15,246 bases of DNA from UBA2289 sp041677365 (GTDB lineage: Bacteria; Bacillota_I; Bacilli_A; Izemoplasmatales; Hujiaoplasmataceae): positions 1 through 15,246 of the forward strand of contig JBAYQC010000021.1 of NCBI GenBank assembly GCA_041677365.1. The letters run 5' to 3'. The notes beneath the pieces were generated by a model. That model searched no databases. It had not been told where the DNA came from and saw only the letters and a list, made by a program, of their open reading frames with translations. Position numbers and translations under genes: made by a program. Shown in pieces: positions 7,593 through 13,505 of the stretch (position 1 is the stretch's first letter; every line of letters starts with the position of its first letter).

Positions 7593-8205
7593 GCCGATTA
7601 TTATTGCAGTTGCTGGTGGTTCTTCATCAGGAAAAACTACTGTTGTAAACAAAATTATTAAGAATATTGATCATGGAAGAGTTGAAGTGATTAGGCATGA
7701 CGATTACTATAAAGACCAATCAGAAAAAACCATGGAAGAAAGGCGATTAGTCAATTACGACCATCCCTTTGCTTTGGATAATGATTTGTTTTTTAAACAT
7801 CTCAATGACTTAATTAATAATCTTCCGATTGATAAACCTACATATGATTTCGTCAGTTTAAATCGGACTAAAATTACCGAAAAAATATTTCCTGCAGAGA
7901 TTATCATTTTGGAAGGGATTTTAATTCTTGAAGATGAAAGAATTCGTGAGTTATCCGATATAAAAATCTTCGTGGAAGCTGATGATGATATTAGATTGAT
8001 CAGAAGAATTAAGCGTGATACTACTGAAAGAGGTAGAACCTTAAATAATGTTTTGGATCAGTATATGAGTACGGTTAAACCGATGCACCATGCTTTTGTT
8101 AAACCAACCAAACGTTACGCAGATATAATTATTCCTAATGACTACTCACATGATGTAGCAGTTGATTTAATTAAAGCAAAAATTTCTACTATATTAAATA
8201 ATTAG
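7585..8205 (+). CDS. udk: Uridine kinase
   Basis: Phosphorylates uridine and cytidine to UMP and CMP with ATP or GTP, in pyrimidine salvage. 206 residues, the normal length. Seen: P-loop AGGSSSGKTT (10-19); HDDYYKDQ, expected at the nucleoside site; the family segment YDHPFALDNDLF; IIILEGILIL; and the lid region IRRIKRDTTERGRTL. An AAGGAG site (7571-7576) with 8-nt spacing supports ATG 7585, which overlaps the trhP2 stop in an ATGAATAA arrangement. It is the last gene of the T-box operon; a new promoter follows within 15 nt and no terminator is visible, so some read-through into greA is likely. Confidence 0.95.
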   Translation: MNKPIIIAVAGGSSSGKTTVVNKIIKNIDHGRVEVIRHDDYYKDQSEKTMEERRLVNYDHPFALDNDLFFKHLNDLINNLPIDKPTYDFVSLNRTKITEKIFPAEIIILEGILILEDERIRELSDIKIFVEADDDIRLIRRIKRDTTERGRTLNNVLDQYMSTVKPMHHAFVKPTKRYADIIIPNDYSHDVAVDLIKAKISTILNN

Positions 8206-8209
8206 TGTA

Positions 8210-8218
8210 TGTTATAAT
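8210..8218 (+). promoter_or_regulatory. Extended -10 promoter of greA
   Basis: TGT followed by TATAAT (8210-8218) is a full extended -10 element in the short udk-greA gap. No good -35 is visible 17 bp upstream, which is normal for this promoter type. It would start transcription near 8225, just before the AAGGAG site at 8234-8239. Confidence 0.65.
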
Positions 8219-8252
8219 ATAATGCACTTTAAAAAGGAGAATAACGATAAAA

Positions 8253-8723
8253 ATGGAAAATACCTATAAGTTAACCGAAGCTGGATATTTACAACTTAAA
8301 GAAGAACTAGAATTATTAAAAGGCGAAAAAAGATTAGCTAATTTAGAGGATTTAAAAGAAGCTAGAGCTTTAGGAGATTTATCTGAAAACGCTGATTATG
8401 ATGCCGCAAGAGATGAACAAGCGAGAATTGAAGGAAGAATTAAAGAAATTGAAAATATTCTTAAAAATTCCGAGATTATTAAAGAAAATAATCGTTCAAG
8501 AACTATTGGAATTGGTAAGACAGTTGTTCTTAAATTTCTACATAACAACTTAGAAATGGAACTAACAATTGTTGGTCGTTTAGAAGCGAATCCTATGGAA
8601 AAACGTGTTTCTAATGAATCACCTCTTGGAAAAGCGATTATCGGATCGAAAAAAGGTAAGGTAATTACTTATAAATCAGAGACTGGTCAAGAGATGACAG
8701 TAGAAATTTTGGATGTAAAATAA
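8253..8723 (+). CDS. greA: Transcription elongation factor GreA
   Basis: Rescues backtracked RNA polymerase by stimulating cleavage of the nascent transcript. 156 residues, typical. Seen: an N-terminal coiled coil (about 1-76) whose tip carries the catalytic acidic pair in LGDLSENADYDAARDEQ (D42 and E45), then the C-terminal FKBP-like domain with GIGKTVVL, the ESPLGKAIIGSKKG stretch and a VTYKSETGQE-like end. The AAGGAG site (8234-8239) is 13 nt from ATG 8253, longer than ideal, but no better start exists. It follows udk as in Bacillus. A yrrS-pbpI pair follows greA there but is absent here. Confidence 0.97.
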   Translation: MENTYKLTEAGYLQLKEELELLKGEKRLANLEDLKEARALGDLSENADYDAARDEQARIEGRIKEIENILKNSEIIKENNRSRTIGIGKTVVLKFLHNNLEMELTIVGRLEANPMEKRVSNESPLGKAIIGSKKGKVITYKSETGQEMTVEILDVK

Positions 8724-8745
8724 TAGCTATAGGAGCTGATTTTTT

Positions 8746-9441
8746 ATGATTGGAATAATCGGGGCAATCGATTATGAATTAAATTATTTTTTCCAACATA
8801 TGATAATCGCTAAAACTGAGATTATTGGCGATAAAACCTTTTATGTTGGCAAGATTAAAAACCATAGTGTTGTTGTTGTGAAATCAGGGATTGGTAAGGT
8901 TAATGCTGCGATTACCGCAACAACTTTAATCGAACGATATGATGTTAGATTAATTATCAATACCGGAGTTGCTGGAGGATTACAACCGATAGCTATTGGT
9001 GACATAGTTATAGCTGCTAATATCGCTTATTTTGATGTGTCTTTAACTGAAATTGATGATGTTCCTTATGGACAAATGGGATCTGACCCACTTCTAGTTA
9101 GCCCTAAGAGAGACTATATTTTAAAAGCACAAAAGATTTTTGATGATTTAAAATATAGTTACCGAGTAGGTAATTTAGTATCTGGAGATAAATTTGTTAC
9201 AAAAGTTAAAGATTTAGCAAAAATTAGAAAACAAGTTAAAGATATTATTGCTGTTGAGATGGAAGGTATGGCTATCGGCCTAACCTGTCATAAGTTCAAT
9301 CGCGATTTCATCTCTATTAGAGGAATATCCGATATCATTGAGTCTGCTAATCAATCTAAATCTTATCGTGATGTTGTTAAAGAAGTAGCTAAGAAAACAT
9401 CAGAATTTGTTTTAGCGTTTTTAGAGGTTGTTGATGAATAA
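8746..9441 (+). CDS. mtnN: 5'-methylthioadenosine/S-adenosylhomocysteine nucleosidase
   Basis: Cleaves adenine from methylthioadenosine and S-adenosylhomocysteine, removing by-products of SAM use such as those of TrmR and YqeM nearby. 231 residues. All three catalytic residues are in place: E11 (IGAIDYELNYF), E173 (AVEMEGMA) and D196 (RGISDIIE), equivalent to E12, E174 and D197 in E. coli. KSGIGKVNAA and NTGVAGGL are the phosphorylase-fold nucleoside/ribose loops. An AGGAG site (8731-8735) lies 10 nt before ATG 8746. The end overlaps the next gene by 8 nt (ATGAATAA). In Bacillus, mtnN lies a few genes after greA; here it is next to it. Confidence 0.95.
   Translation: MIGIIGAIDYELNYFFQHMIIAKTEIIGDKTFYVGKIKNHSVVVVKSGIGKVNAAITATTLIERYDVRLIINTGVAGGLQPIAIGDIVIAANIAYFDVSLTEIDDVPYGQMGSDPLLVSPKRDYILKAQKIFDDLKYSYRVGNLVSGDKFVTKVKDLAKIRKQVKDIIAVEMEGMAIGLTCHKFNRDFISIRGISDIIESANQSKSYRDVVKEVAKKTSEFVLAFLEVVDE
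9423..9427 (+). promoter_or_regulatory. Ribosome binding site deciding the YgjP-like gene start
   Basis: AGAGG ends 6 nt before ATG 9434. The TTG at 9428 begins directly after it and TTG 9431 lies too close, so ATG 9434 is the supported start. Confidence 0.7.
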
Positions 9442-10063
9442 TATCGTTCTTGATGGGCAAGTAATCAATTACAATATCGAAAGAAAGAACATCAAAAACT
9501 TTTATCTTCGAATCAGGAATAATGAAGTTTATATTAGCGCTCCTAAAAGTGCAGATTTGCTCCGTTTAGAAACTTTGCTGCAAAAACATAAACGGTTTAT
9601 TTTAAACCGAATTAACCAGAAAAAAACTTCAATTTATGATTTAGAAAATCTTCTGCTTTGGGGAGAAAAAATAGATCTTAATATTATTGCTTCAGCCGAG
9701 GTAATCGATGATAAAACCATCGAAAAGTTTTATCGAAAAAAGACTGTTGAAAAGGCTGAAGAGTTACTAAAAGGATTAAAGGATAAAATTAATTTTGTCG
9801 AAGTTTCAGAAATCACTTTAAAATCACAGTTGATGAAGAGCAGATTAGGAAGTTGTAATATCATAACCAAAAGAATTAATTTAAATAGTATATTAGCTAG
9901 GCTCCAACCACAATATTTAAGATCGGTATTGCTTCACGAAATTATGCATTTACAAGAAGCGAATCACCAAAAAGACTTTTATGATTTACTGTTAAAGTAT
10001 GAACCGGAGTATAAACAAATAAAATCTAAATTAAATAAATTATTGAGAAATTATCAAATGTAG
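9434..10063 (+). CDS. YgjP-like M48-type zinc metallohydrolase (DUF45)
   Basis: Putative zinc metallopeptidase of the YgjP/DUF45 family, cytoplasmic by its lack of signal or membrane segment; substrate unknown. 209 residues. Seen: an N-terminal beta domain with FYLRIRNNEVYISAPKSA (23-40), then the zinc site HEIMH (168-172) followed by LQEANHQKDFYDLL, where H178 is the expected third ligand. The R-x-G-S segment (SRLGSC, 136-141) of the family is also present, though its usual Trp is replaced. ATG 9434 is preferred to the in-frame TTG codons at 9428 and 9431, because AGAGG (9423-9427) then has a 6-nt spacer. It overlaps mtnN by 8 nt. The stop codon forms part of the terminator stem. Confidence 0.85.
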   Translation: MNNIVLDGQVINYNIERKNIKNFYLRIRNNEVYISAPKSADLLRLETLLQKHKRFILNRINQKKTSIYDLENLLLWGEKIDLNIIASAEVIDDKTIEKFYRKKTVEKAEELLKGLKDKINFVEVSEITLKSQLMKSRLGSCNIITKRINLNSILARLQPQYLRSVLLHEIMHLQEANHQKDFYDLLLKYEPEYKQIKSKLNKLLRNYQM

Positions 10064-10089
10064 ACTAGTAAATAGTCTATATTTTTTTT
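10061..10089 (+). terminator. Intrinsic terminator after the greA-mtnN-YgjP-like operon
   Basis: TAGACTA (10061-10067) pairs with TAGTCTA (10073-10079) around a GTAAA loop. An eight-T tract follows at 10082-10089. The stem starts on the TAG stop codon. It is AT-rich but shows the standard stem plus U-tract design. Confidence 0.72.
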
Positions 10090-10126
10090 AGTAAATAGTG
10101 GGTTAAGAAAAAAAATAGACATTTAC
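10068..10126. repeat. Long imperfect inverted repeat between terminator and yqeG promoter
   Basis: Bases 10108-10126 have the reverse complement GTAAATGTCTATTTTTTTT. This matches 10068-10089 except for two extra A residues at 10074 and 10081. The left arm includes the 3' side of the terminator and its T-tract; the right arm contains the -35 box TAGACA. A direct repeat AGTAAATAGT (10067-10076 and 10090-10099) lies in the same gap. It could be an operator or an alternative RNA fold. The A/T runs make part of the match cheap. Confidence 0.5.
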
Positions 10127-10144
10127 CAGATTATTAGGTATAAT
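10116..10144 (+). promoter_or_regulatory. Promoter of the yqeG-yqeM operon
   Basis: The -35 TAGACA (10116-10121) matches TTGACA at 5 of 6 positions. The -10 TATAAT (10139-10144) is perfect, and the spacer is 17 bp. Transcription should start near 10151, before the GGAG site at 10159-10162. Confidence 0.82.
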
Positions 10145-10170
10145 ATAGTTAAAGATTTGGAGAGACAAAA

Positions 10171-10731
10171 ATGATAGAACTATTATTTAAAAAGAAGTAT
10201 TTTTATCCGGATTATTATAAAAAAAGTATTTTTGATGTTGATTTCTCGGAAATCAAAAACAAAGGAATCAAAAATATTTTTATTGACTTAGATAATACCT
10301 TAATTCCATATGATATTCATGACGCTGACAAACAGACTTTAGAGCTATTTGAAAATTTGCATAAACTTGACTTTAATGTTTTTATAATTTCTAATAATAA
10401 AAAGGAGCGAGTTAAACGATTCGCAACTATGGTTAAGAGTCGTTATGTTTATTCCGCACAGAAGCCTTTTAAATCAGGGTTTAAACGCGCGTTAAAGAAA
10501 ATTGGTAATCCTGACCCTAAAACAGTTTGTCTGATTGGTGATCAATTTATGACTGACGTGTTAGGCGGTAAAAGAATGGGGTTTATCGTTATTGTTGTTG
10601 ATGCGATTAAGCGGGAAAATGAAAAATGGTATACAAAACTAAACCGAGGAATTGAAAGAAGAATATTGAAGAGACTGAAAAGAACTGATTATGAATTCTA
10701 TAAACGTTTAAACTTAGAAGAGAAGAGGTAG
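10171..10731 (+). CDS. yqeG: YqeG family HAD-IIIA phosphatase
   Basis: Haloacid dehalogenase-superfamily phosphatase of the YqeG group; the physiological substrate is not known, though related eukaryotic proteins dephosphorylate phosphatidylglycerophosphate. 186 residues. Seen: motif I FIDLDNTLIPYD with the nucleophile D39 and D41, motif II IISNN (S74), a lysine in SAQKPFKSGF (K98 or K101) as motif III, and motif IV CLIGDQFMTDVLGG with D124 and D129. All HAD catalytic positions are present, so it should be active. A GGAG site lies 8 nt before ATG 10171. It heads the operon and precedes yqeH by 4 nt, the conserved Firmicutes order. The basic C-terminal tail (ERRILKRLKRTD) is notable. Confidence 0.93.
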   Translation: MIELLFKKKYFYPDYYKKSIFDVDFSEIKNKGIKNIFIDLDNTLIPYDIHDADKQTLELFENLHKLDFNVFIISNNKKERVKRFATMVKSRYVYSAQKPFKSGFKRALKKIGNPDPKTVCLIGDQFMTDVLGGKRMGFIVIVVDAIKRENEKWYTKLNRGIERRILKRLKRTDYEFYKRLNLEEKR

Positions 10732-10735
10732 ATCA

Positions 10736-11854
10736 ATGGCAGATGTTTTTTGCAAGGGTTGTGGAGCTTTAATTCAAAACAAAGATGATAGACTACCGGG
10801 ATATATCAGTGAGGAATTATTGGAGAAAAAAGATATATCTGAAGTGGTTTGTCAAAGATGTTATCGAATTAGAAACTATTCCGAAGTTTATCCATATCAA
10901 GTTTCTAACTCCGATTATCTTGAAGTAATCGAAAAGATTAAAAAAGAAGATGCATTAATCGTTAAAATTGTCGATATTTTTGATTTCTCAGGATCTTTTG
11001 TTCCAGCTATTAAAGAACTAACGGGAAATGAAGACGTTATTTTGGTAGGTAATAAAATGGATTTAATGCCAAAAAACGTTAAACCTTCAAGAATCATGGA
11101 CTGGCTACAACTTATGTTAAATTCACAAGGGTTTACGGTATTAGATACCGTACTTTTATCTGCGAAATTCGGAGACAATTTTGATGAACTCATGGAGAAA
11201 ATCTATGAACATAAAAAACATCGAAATGTTTATATCGTAGGTTCTACAAATGTTGGTAAATCGCGTATTATAAACCAAATATTAAAACGATACTTAGGAG
11301 TAGCATCAGATATTTTAACCGAAAGTTTGTCACCAAAAACAACTATCGGTTTAATCGGGTTCCAATTGCTTGATGGAACCTATATCTACGATACACCAGG
11401 AGTCATCAATAAACATCAATACATGCATTATTTAAGCAGACCATCTTATAAATTAACAGTTCCCAATCGTGAGATTAAACCGATAATTTATCAGTTGAAT
11501 GAAGGGCAGACTTTATTCTTTGGTGGACTTGCAAGATTAGATATCATTTCTGGAGAGACTGGCGATGTTATTTCTGCTGTAACATATTTCGCTAATACTT
11601 TAAATATTCACCGGACTAAGACAGCTAAAGCAGATAAACTTTATCTTGATAAACTTTATTCATTATTATCTCCGCCTTTTTCAAAAGACGAAGATGTGCC
11701 TAAATGGATTTATCATGAGTTTAAAGTTAGGGATAATCAAAAATATGATATCGTCTTTTCTGGACTGGGGTTTGTTACTTTAAGAGCGCCATTCTGTGTA
11801 AGAGCATATGCTCCTTTCGTGGTTGGTGTTTATACTAGGCTAGCTATTATATGA
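10736..11854 (+). CDS. yqeH: Ribosome biogenesis GTPase YqeH (circularly permuted)
   Basis: GTPase needed in Bacillus for 30S subunit assembly. 372 residues. Seen: an N-terminal zinc finger C6-x2-C9 ... C39-x2-C42, then the circularly permuted G motifs in order G4 (NKMD, 106-109), G5 (SAK, 142-144), G1 (GSTNVGKS, 169-176), G2 (TT, 202-203) and G3 (DTPG, 219-222). The C-terminal third is the YqeH-specific region thought to contact RNA. An AGAGG site precedes ATG 10736. The TGA stop overlaps the yqeK ATG by 4 nt (ATGA, 11851-11854). In Bacillus, aroE, yhbY (yqeI) and nadD lie between yqeH and yqeK; all three are absent here. Confidence 0.96.
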   Translation: MADVFCKGCGALIQNKDDRLPGYISEELLEKKDISEVVCQRCYRIRNYSEVYPYQVSNSDYLEVIEKIKKEDALIVKIVDIFDFSGSFVPAIKELTGNEDVILVGNKMDLMPKNVKPSRIMDWLQLMLNSQGFTVLDTVLLSAKFGDNFDELMEKIYEHKKHRNVYIVGSTNVGKSRIINQILKRYLGVASDILTESLSPKTTIGLIGFQLLDGTYIYDTPGVINKHQYMHYLSRPSYKLTVPNREIKPIIYQLNEGQTLFFGGLARLDIISGETGDVISAVTYFANTLNIHRTKTAKADKLYLDKLYSLLSPPFSKDEDVPKWIYHEFKVRDNQKYDIVFSGLGFVTLRAPFCVRAYAPFVVGVYTRLAII

Positions 11855-12429
11855 TTGAGAGTATTGAACAATATTTAATTGATAATTTTAAGTTTGATCA
11901 AGAAAGACTCAGACATATTAAACGAGTCAAAAAAATGGCTTTAGAACTTAATACAGTTTATAAACTACCAGAAGATAAATTAGTTATCGCTACTTTACTA
12001 CATGATGCGACAAAAAATTTAAATTATCAAGAAAATCTCCGTTTAGCGAGTAAGATTTATTCGACTGAACTACTTGAACAAATTCCCGAGTCTTGTTTAC
12101 ATGCTTTTTCAGCTAGCGCCTTAGCAGCGACAGCATTTAAGATTAAAGATCAAGATACGCTGAATGCAATTGCCTATCATTGCACGGGAAGAAAAAATAT
12201 GAGTGATTTAGAAATGTTGGTTTTCATCAGTGATTATATTGAGGAAGAACGAGATTTTGTGAGTTATGACCTAAAGGTTCTTGCGAAAGAAAACTTGCTT
12301 AAAACAACTTTGAAAATCATGATCGAGACTAAAAAATATTTAGAATTAAACATGAAAAAAGTAGCGAAAATTACTTTAGACGCTATTGTGTATTATCAAA
12401 ATGAATTGGAGGAATTGAATGATAGATAG
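11851..12429 (+). CDS. yqeK: HD-domain hydrolase YqeK (bis(5'-nucleosyl)-tetraphosphatase, symmetrical, predicted)
   Basis: HD-superfamily metallohydrolase. Characterised YqeK proteins hydrolyse diadenosine tetraphosphate to two ADP, controlling this stress nucleotide. 192 residues. Seen: metal/active-site residues H22 (LRHIKRV), H51-D52 (LLHDATKN), H84 (CLHAFSASALA), H110 (AYHCTGRKNMSDLE) and D128 (FISDYIEEER), which match the family pattern in order. It overlaps yqeH by 4 nt and rsfS by 11 nt. In some Mollicutes YqeK is fused to NadD; here it is free-standing and nadD is not next to it. Confidence 0.93.
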   Translation: MIESIEQYLIDNFKFDQERLRHIKRVKKMALELNTVYKLPEDKLVIATLLHDATKNLNYQENLRLASKIYSTELLEQIPESCLHAFSASALAATAFKIKDQDTLNAIAYHCTGRKNMSDLEMLVFISDYIEEERDFVSYDLKVLAKENLLKTTLKIMIETKKYLELNMKKVAKITLDAIVYYQNELEELNDR

Positions 12430-12766
12430 ACTTAAAAAAGTGGTTGAAACCTTAGAAGCCTTAAAATTAAAAGATGTATTCATCTATGATTTTAGAGATT
12501 TTTCACCTTTTTTTGATTACCAAATAATTGCTTCAGCAAGCAATGAAAGACAGGTTCACGCTGCCATTGACCATGTTAAACAAGCTTTTCCTCAAATTAG
12601 CAATCTTCATATCGAAGGCGCAGAAGAGAATCGTTGGCTTTTAATCGACCTAGAAGATATCATCATTCATGTGATGCATAAAGAAGATCGTGAGTTCTAT
12701 CAATTGGAAAAAATCTTTTTTGAAAGAAAGCGAATGTTCTTAAAGGAAGAAAAGAATGGAATATGA
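12419..12766 (+). CDS. rsfS: Ribosomal silencing factor RsfS
   Basis: Binds ribosomal protein uL14 on the 50S subunit and blocks joining with 30S when nutrients are short. 115 residues, normal for the family. Seen: the N-terminal helix LKKVVETLEALKLKDVFIYDF, the conserved FDYQIIASASNERQVHAAIDHV (residues 31-52) and the C-terminal signature NRWLLIDLEDIIIHVMHKEDREFYQLEKIF. A strong GGAGG site (12408-12412) lies inside the end of yqeK, so ATG 12419 is well supported despite the 11-nt overlap. The gene ends in TGA and overlaps yqeM by 11 nt. Order yqeK-rsfS-yqeM is conserved. Confidence 0.95.
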   Translation: MIDRLKKVVETLEALKLKDVFIYDFRDFSPFFDYQIIASASNERQVHAAIDHVKQAFPQISNLHIEGAEENRWLLIDLEDIIIHVMHKEDREFYQLEKIFFERKRMFLKEEKNGI

Positions 12767-13427
12767 TCTGCTAGCTACTTTCTATGATGCTTTTATTGAC
12801 GAAGATGTATATCAAGAATATTTGGATTTGATTAATAAATATTCTACTCCAAGTACCTTGCTTGACATTGGCTGTGGGACTGGCAATTTATCGATTGAAC
12901 TAGCCAAACTAGGTTATGATGTTGTGGCTACTGATTTATCAGAAGAAATGTTAAATATCGTTGATTATCGAGCAAAAGAAGAAAATGTCGAATTGGAAGT
13001 CGGAATCTACGATATGCTAGATCCAATAGATTTTGAATTCGAAGTCGTAATTGCGGCTATGGACGTAATCAATCATCTGTCTGATTTAGAAGATGTCGAG
13101 TTTGGCTTTACTAATATTTATAACAGTATGACCGATAATGCAATATTTATTTTCGATGTCCTTTCTGTAGAATTTATCGATGCTTTTGATGGCTATGTTG
13201 AAGATGATGAACAATATCATTTTCATTGGGAGTCGCATAAGGGGACAGAAGCTCATAGTATTGTTCATACCATAACCGTCAATATTGAAGATAATAAAGA
13301 AGAAGTTAAAATCTATGAACAAACGCATGAGTTAGATGCTTATGAAGCGATAATTAATAAAATTGGGTTTAAAATCATTGAATCAATTAATTTACCCGAA
13401 AGAACAATTTACGTATTACAAAAATAA
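12756..13427 (+). CDS. yqeM: YqeM-like SAM-dependent methyltransferase
   Basis: Class I methyltransferase of the YqeM group with an unknown substrate. 223 residues. Seen: an N-terminal YDLLATFYDAFIDEDVY segment typical of the group, SAM motif I LLDIGCGTGNLSIELAKLG (35-53), motif II ATDLSEEML (58-66) and the motif IV-like VVIAAMDVINHL. ATG 12756 is preceded by AAGGAAG within rsfS, an 11-nt overlap. It closes the ribosome-assembly cluster and is followed directly by a terminator. The position before comEA is the conserved one, though comER, found between them in Bacillus, is missing. The gene is strongly acidic in its C-terminal half. Confidence 0.9.
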   Translation: MEYDLLATFYDAFIDEDVYQEYLDLINKYSTPSTLLDIGCGTGNLSIELAKLGYDVVATDLSEEMLNIVDYRAKEENVELEVGIYDMLDPIDFEFEVVIAAMDVINHLSDLEDVEFGFTNIYNSMTDNAIFIFDVLSVEFIDAFDGYVEDDEQYHFHWESHKGTEAHSIVHTITVNIEDNKEEVKIYEQTHELDAYEAIINKIGFKIIESINLPERTIYVLQK

Positions 13428-13428
13428 T

Positions 13429-13456
13429 AAAACTTGGAAAATTCCAAGTTTTTTTT
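13429..13456 (+). terminator. Intrinsic terminator after yqeM
   Basis: The near-perfect palindrome AACTTGGAA (13431-13439) / TTCCAAGTT (13442-13450), extended by A-T pairs, is followed by a T-tract to 13456. It begins right after the yqeM stop. A TTG at 13434, in frame with comEA, falls inside this stem and is therefore not a credible start. Confidence 0.88.
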
Positions 13457-13465
13457 AAAGAAATC

Positions 13466-13490
13466 ACCAAACTCTTTGGTAATATTTTTT
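13466..13490 (+). terminator. Second, weaker hairpin with T-tract before comEA
   Basis: ACCAAA (13466-13471) and TTTGGT (13475-13480) pair around CTC, followed by AATATTTTTT (13481-13490). It could be a back-up terminator, an attenuator in the comEA leader, or a protein-binding dyad. Base-pair content is low, so confidence is moderate. Confidence 0.5.
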
Positions 13491-13492
13491 AA

Positions 13493-13502
13493 AGAGGTGA
13501 GG
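13493..13502 (+). promoter_or_regulatory. Ribosome binding site deciding the comEA start
   Basis: AGAGGTGAGG is a strong Shine-Dalgarno match ending 3 nt before ATG 13506. Its core AGAGG sits 8 nt before the start, which fixes ATG 13506 as the start of comEA. Confidence 0.85.
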
Positions 13503-13505
13503 TGG

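Noticed and set aside
10915..11193. Reverse-strand open frame of 92 codons inside yqeH
   Set aside because: It overlaps the conserved GTPase coding region and shows no family features or ribosome site.
13086..13328. Reverse-strand open frame of 80 codons inside yqeM
   Set aside because: Shadow of the methyltransferase gene; Phe/Ile-rich translation reflects the AT-rich complement.
13391..13419. Possible comEA promoter TTTACC-N17-TATTAC inside the end of yqeM
   Set aside because: The -10 matches only 4 of 6 positions and transcripts would run straight into the terminator at 13429-13456.
13434..13505. N-terminal extension of comEA from TTG 13434
   Set aside because: The TTG lies in the stem of the yqeM terminator, has no ribosome site, and would place 24 unrelated residues before the membrane anchor.
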